From Streptomyces antibioticus (GTDB lineage: Bacteria; Actinomycetota; Actinomycetes; Streptomycetales; Streptomycetaceae), in NCBI RefSeq assembly GCF_001514065.1, contig NZ_KQ948429.1, positions 248,001-312,000 of the forward strand: 64,000 nt of DNA, written 5' to 3'. The translations under genes and the position numbers were made by a program. Shown here one piece after another: positions 59,069-64,000 of the stretch (position 1 is its first letter; each line of letters begins with the position of its first letter). Below the pieces are notes generated by a model. The model was not told the origin of the DNA. It was given only the letters and a program-made list of their open reading frames with translations, and did no database searches.

Positions 59069-60055
59069 ATGGATGTGCCGCGTCGCGAACTCGCGAAGGG
59101 CCTCGAAGTGTCCGCGCTCGGGCTCGGCTGCATGGGAATGGCCGAATTCTACGGAGACCGGAACGACCCGGAATCCGTCGCTACGATCCACCGCGCCGTG
59201 GAACTCGGCGTCGACTTCATCGACACCGCCGACATGTACGGCGACGGAGTGTCCGAGCAGATCGTGGGCAAGGCGCTGCGCACCGGCGGACTGCGGGACA
59301 AGGTCGTGCTGGCCACCAAGGGCGGCATGATCCGCACCGCGACCGGCGTGGAGCTCGACGGCTCACCGGCCCACCTCCACAAGGCGATCGACGCGAGCCT
59401 GGCCCGCCTCGGCACGGACCACGTCGACCTCTACTACCTGCACCGCATCGACCCGCGCGTGCCGGTCGAGGAGTCGGTGGGCGCGCTGTCGGAGATCGTG
59501 CGGGCCGGCAAGGCGCGCTTCATCGGCCTCTCGGAGGCCGGCGCCGAGACCGTCCGCCGCGCCCACGCGGTCCACCCCGTCTCCGTCCTCCAGACCGAGT
59601 ACTCACTGGCCAGCCGTGGCGTCGAGGACAAGATCCTGCCCACCTGCCGGGAACTCGGCATCGGCTTCGTCTCCTGGGGCCCGCTCAGCCGGGGGCTGCT
59701 CGGCGGCCAGATACTCACCGACGAGGACCTGGCCACCGACGACCTGCGCCGCTTCCTGCCGCGCTTCGAACCGGACAACCTCGCGGTCAACGGCGCGATC
59801 GTCGCCCGGCTCGGCGAGATCGCCCTGGACAAGGGGTGCAGCACCGCGCAGCTGGCCCTGGCCTGGCTGCTCGCCCAGGGCGTCGTCCCCATCCCCGGCA
59901 GCCAGACCCGCCGCGACTTCGAGGAGAACACCGCGGCCCTGCACGTCGACCTCACCCCGGCCGACCTCGCCCGCATCGAGACGGTCGCTCCGCCCGGCGC
60001 GTTCGCGGGGGAGCGGTTCCCGGCCGGCCTGATGCACCTGGTGGAGGACGAGTGA
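59069..60055 (+). CDS. Aldo/keto reductase
   Basis: 328 aa, GGAG 7 nt before ATG 59069. Tetrad positions are visible: Asp and Tyr in [16 protein letters not shown], Lys in LATKGGM, His in LYYLHRIDP. The NADPH-binding end reads [16 protein letters not shown]. It is an AKR of the YajO/AKR13-like type. It would reduce an aldehyde or ketone of the product. Confidence 0.92.
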   Translation: MDVPRRELAKGLEVSALGLGCMGMAEFYGDRNDPESVATIHRAVELGVDFIDTADMYGDGVSEQIVGKALRTGGLRDKVVLATKGGMIRTATGVELDGSPAHLHKAIDASLARLGTDHVDLYYLHRIDPRVPVEESVGALSEIVRAGKARFIGLSEAGAETVRRAHAVHPVSVLQTEYSLASRGVEDKILPTCRELGIGFVSWGPLSRGLLGGQILTDEDLATDDLRRFLPRFEPDNLAVNGAIVARLGEIALDKGCSTAQLALAWLLAQGVVPIPGSQTRRDFEENTAALHVDLTPADLARIETVAPPGAFAGERFPAGLMHLVEDE

Positions 60056-60095
60056 ACGACCCCACCCCCACCCCCTCACGAACCCGGAGGCACCC

Positions 60096-60989
60096 ATGAG
60101 CCCCACCTCGTCCGCCCCTGTCGCCCTCGTCACCGGCGCGGCCGGTGGTCTCGGCAGCGCGACGATCAAGAAGCTCTCGAACGCCGGCTGGCAGGTGATC
60201 GCCGCCGTACGCACCCCCGAGGCGCTCAGCGCACTGCCCCTCGGTCTCGCCGCGGTCACCCCCGTCGTCCTCGACGTCACCGACCCCGACTCGATCCACG
60301 CGGCCGCGGCCACCGTGGCCCCCGTCCTCGCCGACCACGGCCTCGACGCGCTGGTCAACAACGCCGGCGTCATCGTGCAGGGCCCCGTGGAACTCGTACC
60401 GCCGCACGCGCTGCGCCGCCAGTTCGAGATCAACGTGCTCGGCCAGATCGCCGTCACCCAGGCGTTCCTGCCCGCACTGCGCCGGGCGGGCGGCCGGGTG
60501 GTCAACGTCGGCGCGGTGACCGCGCGGACCGCCGTGCCGTTCTTCGGCCCGGTCGCCGCGTCGAAGGCGGCCCTCGCCTCCCTCAACGACACCCTCCGCC
60601 TGGAGCTGAAGTTCCTCGGCGTGGACGTCGTCCTCGTCGAACCCGGCGCGCTGGAGACGGAGATCTTCCACAAGGCGGACAAGGCCGCCGCCGACGACGG
60701 CTGGGCCGGCGAGACCGAGGCCCGCCAGCGCTATGTGAAGGCCCTCGGCGACGCCCAGGCGGCCGCCGCGAAGCAGAAGGCCACGCCGGTGGAGAAGGCG
60801 GCCGGGACCCTGACGAAGGCGATCACCACCCGCCGCCCGGCCACCCGCTACCTCATCGGCCAGGACGCCCGCGCCCTGTCCTTCCTGCGCATCCTGCCCG
60901 ACCGCTTCCGCGACGGACTGCTGCTGCGCACCCTCGGCCTGAGCCGCGCCAGCTACCCGAAGCCCGCGGAGTCCGCCCACGCCCACTGA
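60096..60989 (+). CDS. SDR-fold protein lacking the catalytic Ser and Tyr
   Basis: 297 aa. The cofactor motif VTGAAGGLGSATIKK and NNAGV are intact. But the strand that normally holds the catalytic Ser reads VNVGAVTART, and the YxxxK site reads GPVAASKAA with Val in place of Tyr while Lys is kept. Related enzymes read GPYAASK here. It probably cannot do the usual proton relay, so it may be a binding or partner protein, or use another chemistry. It follows the AKR gene by 40 nt. Confidence 0.86.
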   Translation: MSPTSSAPVALVTGAAGGLGSATIKKLSNAGWQVIAAVRTPEALSALPLGLAAVTPVVLDVTDPDSIHAAAATVAPVLADHGLDALVNNAGVIVQGPVELVPPHALRRQFEINVLGQIAVTQAFLPALRRAGGRVVNVGAVTARTAVPFFGPVAASKAALASLNDTLRLELKFLGVDVVLVEPGALETEIFHKADKAAADDGWAGETEARQRYVKALGDAQAAAAKQKATPVEKAAGTLTKAITTRRPATRYLIGQDARALSFLRILPDRFRDGLLLRTLGLSRASYPKPAESAHAH

Positions 60990-61068
60990 CCGACCCCGCC
61001 CCATCGGCGTGGGCGAGCGACACCGCTGCCCCCACCGCACCGCGTCACCACCGGAGGGACCCACCACC

Positions 61069-63321
61069 ATGTTCGAGCGTCTGGCCAGGCTGACCACGGC
61101 GCGGCCACGTCTCATCCTGTTCCTGGCGCTGCTCTTCGCCGCGGGCGCCGTCGTCCTCGGCGGCGGGGTGGCCGACCGGCTCCAGGGCGGCGGCACCACC
61201 GACCCCGCCGCCGAGTCCTCGCAGGCCGCCCGTCTCCTCGACCGGGAGTTCGCCGCGGGCCGCCCCAACCTGGCGCTGCTCGTGAAGGCGGACGCCGGCG
61301 TCGACGACCCGGCGGTGACCGCCGAGGCCAAACGGCTGACCGAACGGCTCGCCGCCGAGCACGACGTCCAGGGCGTCACCTCGTACTGGCAGGCCAAGTC
61401 CCCGGCACTGCGCAGCGAGAACGGCCGCTACGGCCTCGTCGTCGCCCGCGTCACCGGCACCGAGACCGAGGCCGACGACACCCTCAAGGCCCTCGCCCCG
61501 CACTACCGCGGCAGCCACGGCCCGGTCGACGTCTCCATCGGCGGCGCCGCCCAGATCCGCGCCGAGGTGCAGGACACCAGCCGCGAGGACCTGGCCCGCG
61601 CCGAGGTCATCGCGCTGCCGCTGACCCTGCTCATCCTGGTCCTGGTCTTCCGCAGCGCCGTCGCCGCCCTGCTGCCCGTGATCATCGGCCTGATCGCCAT
61701 CGTGGGCACCAACGCGAGCCTGCGCGTGATCACCGGCTTCACCGACGTGTCCGTCTTCGCGCTCAACCTGACCACCGCGCTGGGCCTCGGACTCGCCGTG
61801 GACTACGGCCTGTTCATCGTCCGCCGCTACCGCGAGGAACTGCACGGCGGCGCCCCGCCCGCGACCGCCGTACGCACCACGCTCGGCACCGCCGGCCGCA
61901 CGGTCGCCTTCTCCGCGCTCACCGTCGCCGTGGCGCTCTCGGCGATGCTCCTGTTCCCCATGTACTACCTGCGCTCCTTCGCCTACGCCGGCATCTCGGT
62001 GGTCCTCATCGCCGCCGCGGCGGCGCTCGTCGTCCTGCCCGCCCTGCTGCTGGTCCTGGGCAAGCGGATCGACGCGCTCGACCTGACCCGGATCTTCCGC
62101 CGCCGCTCGGCCGAGGCCACCGCACCGGACGCCTCGGGCCGCCGCTGGCGGCGGATCGGCGAGGCCGTGGTGAAACGCCCGGTCGTCTTCGCCGTCACCG
62201 CGGTCGCGTTCCTCGTCGCGCTCGGCGCCCCCTTCCTCGGCGTGACCTTCGGCAACATCGACGACCGCCAACTGCCCAAGGACGCCGAGGCGCACCAGGT
62301 CCACCAGGTGATCCGCGACGGCTTCACGTCCCGCCCGACCGGCGAACTCGACGTGGTCGCGCAGGGGGTGGACGGCAAGAGCCGCGCCACGGACATCGCC
62401 TCGTACGCGACGACGCTGTCCCGCCTCGACGGGGTCGTACGGGTCAACTCCTCGGCCGGCACGTACGCCGAGGGCCGCCTGGTGCAGCAGCCGGGCCCGG
62501 CGAACGCCCGCTACACCACGACCGGCGCCTCCTACCTGGCCGTCGAGCCGTCCCTGGAGGACGTCTCCCCGGAGAGCCAGGACCTGGTCCGCGCGATCCG
62601 TGACGTACCGTCCCCGTTCCCCGTCCTGGTGGGCGGCGGCGCGGCCGAACTCGTCGACACCCAGGACACGTTGGCCGACCGGCTGCCGTACGCGCTGCTC
62701 GCGATGGTCGGCGTCACGATGGTCCTGCTGTTCCTGATGACGGGCAGCGTGGTGGTCCCCCTGAAGGCGGTGGTCCTCAACGTCCTCAGCCTGTCCGCCA
62801 CGTTCGGCGCCCTGGTCTGGGTCTTCCAGGACGGCCATCTCAGCGGCCTGCTCGGCGACTTCACGGTCACCGGGTTCATCCCGGCCACCCTGCCCGTGCT
62901 GATGTTCTGCGTCGCCTTCGGACTCTCCATGGACTACGAGGTGTTCGTGCTGTCCCGCATCAAGGAGGAGTACGACCGCACCGGCGACACCACCCGCGCC
63001 ATCGTCTTCGGCCTCCAGCGCAGCGGCGGCGTCGTCACCGCGGCCGCCGCCGTCCTGTCGGTCGTCCTGGTGGCCATCGGCACCTCGCAGATCACCAACA
63101 TGAAGATGCTCGGCCTGGGCCTTGCGCTGGCCGTCCTGATGGACGCGATCGTGGTCCGCGGTGTCCTGGTGCCGTCCGTGATGCAGCTGCTGGGCCGCGC
63201 CAACTGGTGGGCGCCCGGCCCGCTGCGGCGCCTGCACGGCCGCTTCGGCATCAGCGAGGGCGGCCCGTCCGGGACCGTGGTGCCCGTACCGGCCCCGACC
63301 AAGGCGGGAGAGCGGGTATGA
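61069..63321 (+). CDS. MMPL/RND-family exporter
   Basis: 750 aa from ATG 61069 (GGAGGG upstream); the in-frame upstream ATG at 61009 is rejected. Two symmetric halves, each with one helix, an extracytoplasmic domain and five more helices; LGLGLAVDYGLFIVRRYREEL and FGLSMDYEVFVLSRIKEEYDRTGDT are the family's paired DY-containing helices. Exports lipids or antibiotics using the proton gradient. It is the second exporter of the cluster and is coupled to the ferredoxin gene (ATGA). Confidence 0.93.
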   Translation: MFERLARLTTARPRLILFLALLFAAGAVVLGGGVADRLQGGGTTDPAAESSQAARLLDREFAAGRPNLALLVKADAGVDDPAVTAEAKRLTERLAAEHDVQGVTSYWQAKSPALRSENGRYGLVVARVTGTETEADDTLKALAPHYRGSHGPVDVSIGGAAQIRAEVQDTSREDLARAEVIALPLTLLILVLVFRSAVAALLPVIIGLIAIVGTNASLRVITGFTDVSVFALNLTTALGLGLAVDYGLFIVRRYREELHGGAPPATAVRTTLGTAGRTVAFSALTVAVALSAMLLFPMYYLRSFAYAGISVVLIAAAAALVVLPALLLVLGKRIDALDLTRIFRRRSAEATAPDASGRRWRRIGEAVVKRPVVFAVTAVAFLVALGAPFLGVTFGNIDDRQLPKDAEAHQVHQVIRDGFTSRPTGELDVVAQGVDGKSRATDIASYATTLSRLDGVVRVNSSAGTYAEGRLVQQPGPANARYTTTGASYLAVEPSLEDVSPESQDLVRAIRDVPSPFPVLVGGGAAELVDTQDTLADRLPYALLAMVGVTMVLLFLMTGSVVVPLKAVVLNVLSLSATFGALVWVFQDGHLSGLLGDFTVTGFIPATLPVLMFCVAFGLSMDYEVFVLSRIKEEYDRTGDTTRAIVFGLQRSGGVVTAAAAVLSVVLVAIGTSQITNMKMLGLGLALAVLMDAIVVRGVLVPSVMQLLGRANWWAPGPLRRLHGRFGISEGGPSGTVVPVPAPTKAGERV

Positions 63322-63557
63322 CTACGGAACGGACGGAGCACTGGACCATCGAGATCGACTCCGCGGTCTGCGTCGGCTCGGGCCTGTGCGCGGGCAGTGC
63401 CGCGAGGGCCTTCACCCTCGGCACCGCCGGCCGCGCGACAGCACCGGAATCCCCCGTCCCGGCCGACTCCGACCTGCTCGAAGCCGCCGAGAACTGCCCC
63501 GCGGCGGCCATCACGCTCCGCACGGCGGAGGAGGGCAAGGAGATCTTCGCGCCCTGA
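63318..63557 (+). CDS. 3Fe-4S ferredoxin (P450 partner)
   Basis: 79 aa from ATG 63318, overlapping the MMPL stop. The cluster motif is CVGSGLC then CP in ENCPAAAI, three Cys, which gives a 3Fe-4S centre as in Streptomyces P450 ferredoxins. The partner P450 is 5.6 kb upstream in the same direction. The last 47 nt overlap the antisense TnpB-like reading frame. Confidence 0.92.
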   Translation: MTTERTEHWTIEIDSAVCVGSGLCAGSAARAFTLGTAGRATAPESPVPADSDLLEAAENCPAAAITLRTAEEGKEIFAP

Positions 63558-64000
63558 ACCGTTCCTGGGGGCTGAGCGGGAGTGAGTCCTGTTGCCAGGG
63601 CTCATGCTCAGCCGAACGCCCCGAACGGTGTTGGGCGTTCTGGTCCACCGCTTTCGCTCCGCAGCCGGGCGGCACAGATCGTGTCCGTGGTCCGGGGACG
63701 CGGGGGCGGTTTCCCTCACGCCCCGGGATACCCGGTTCGGCCTGGACGGTCCGATGCCCTGCACGATCACTCCGGTCGTGCAGGGGCGGTGCCGTCCGTC
63801 GCCGGATCGGGTGTCCCAGGGCGCGCCTGCCGATCGCCACGGCCGCAGCATCATGGCGAGTGGTTTTACGAGTCTTGCTGGTGAGGGGCTGCTTCCAGTG
63901 CTGGGCGCCCCATCGACTGGTGTAGGCGGGGTCGACGGCGACGATGGGGATGGCGAGTTCGGTCGCCATGCTGACGAGCCGGGCCCGCAGCTGGGAGGTG
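63511..64000 (-). mobile_element. TnpB-like transposon nuclease, C-terminal part, continuing past the right edge
   Basis: About 163 codons in frame on the minus strand, 5' end outside the window. It contains VDPAYTSRWGAQHWKQPLT and TRKTTRHDAAAVAIGRRALG, the latter placed like the last RuvC Asp segment of IS200/IS605-type TnpB. The tail is Arg/Pro/Ser-rich and runs into the antisense of the ferredoxin gene, so its native stop may have been lost and its true end is uncertain. The element marks the right border of the biosynthetic cluster. Confidence 0.75.

Overview
The window is a very GC-rich actinobacterial chromosome segment that I place in Streptomyces. The main reasons are a kbpA/afsK/afsS/afsR regulatory locus, an AfsA-family protein, Tat-signal flavoenzymes, many GTG starts with ATGA/GTGA overlaps, and a characteristic Streptomyces interspersed repeat. 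No rRNA, tRNA or CRISPR array was found. The left edge cuts an acyl-CoA synthetase gene. The right edge cuts a TnpB-like transposon gene.

Positions 1-42.5 kb hold a large catabolic set for an acyl-CoA-activated, probably alicyclic or steroid/terpenoid-like substrate. It includes three acyl-CoA synthetase or ligase genes, four acyl-CoA dehydrogenases, two enoyl-CoA hydratases, two SCP-x/Ltp2-like thiolase-fold proteins with two DUF35 partners, two paralogous amidohydrolases, a cyclase-family hydrolase, SDR and zinc dehydrogenases, a flavin reductase, and F420/flavin (LLM, DDN-like) oxidoreductases. Nine promoter regions of this set carry 13 copies of one 15-bp palindrome, close to CTGACGnnnCGTCAG. 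The palindrome is usually merged with the -10 hexamer, and in four regions it is paired at 25-27 bp spacing. A TetR gene at 27.6-28.2 kb has a degenerate copy over its own -10 and start and is the likely master repressor. Housekeeping genes interspersed in the same stretch (acetyltransferases, PNPOx, lipoprotein, MFS/GlxA) lack the palindrome. Downstream of the last operators, a D-aminoacylase-like amidohydrolase and an aldehyde dehydrogenase (43.7-46.9 kb) probably end the set.

The conserved pleiotropic regulatory locus lies within this region: kbpA (28.3 kb), afsK (29.2 kb), afsS (35.9 kb) and afsR (36.4-39.3 kb). A four-gene palindrome-controlled cassette (enoyl-CoA hydratase, DUF35, Ltp2-like protein, FadD3-like ligase) sits between afsK and afsS. 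The afsS promoter retains a recognisable AfsR/PhoP-type direct repeat, followed by a strong hairpin in the presumed leader.

Positions 46.9-63.6 kb look like a small-molecule biosynthetic cluster centred on an AfsA-type gamma-butyrolactone synthase homologue. A tightly overlapping minus-strand operon runs from a phosphotriesterase-like lactonase through a cupin, a HAD phosphatase, an FAD monooxygenase and the AfsA homologue to an epimerase-type reductase, and ends at a 17-bp-stem terminator. A Tat-exported BBE flavoenzyme lies beyond it. The plus strand carries an SDR, a P450, an MFS exporter, an aldo/keto reductase, an SDR lacking its catalytic Tyr, an MMPL exporter and a 3Fe-4S ferredoxin. 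An MmyB-type XRE regulator lies in the middle, and a CTAGTGGTTTC-like element recurs in three of the cluster's intergenic regions. No ArpA/ScbR-type receptor is present, so this could be an unusual lactone, butenolide or furan signal or product pathway.
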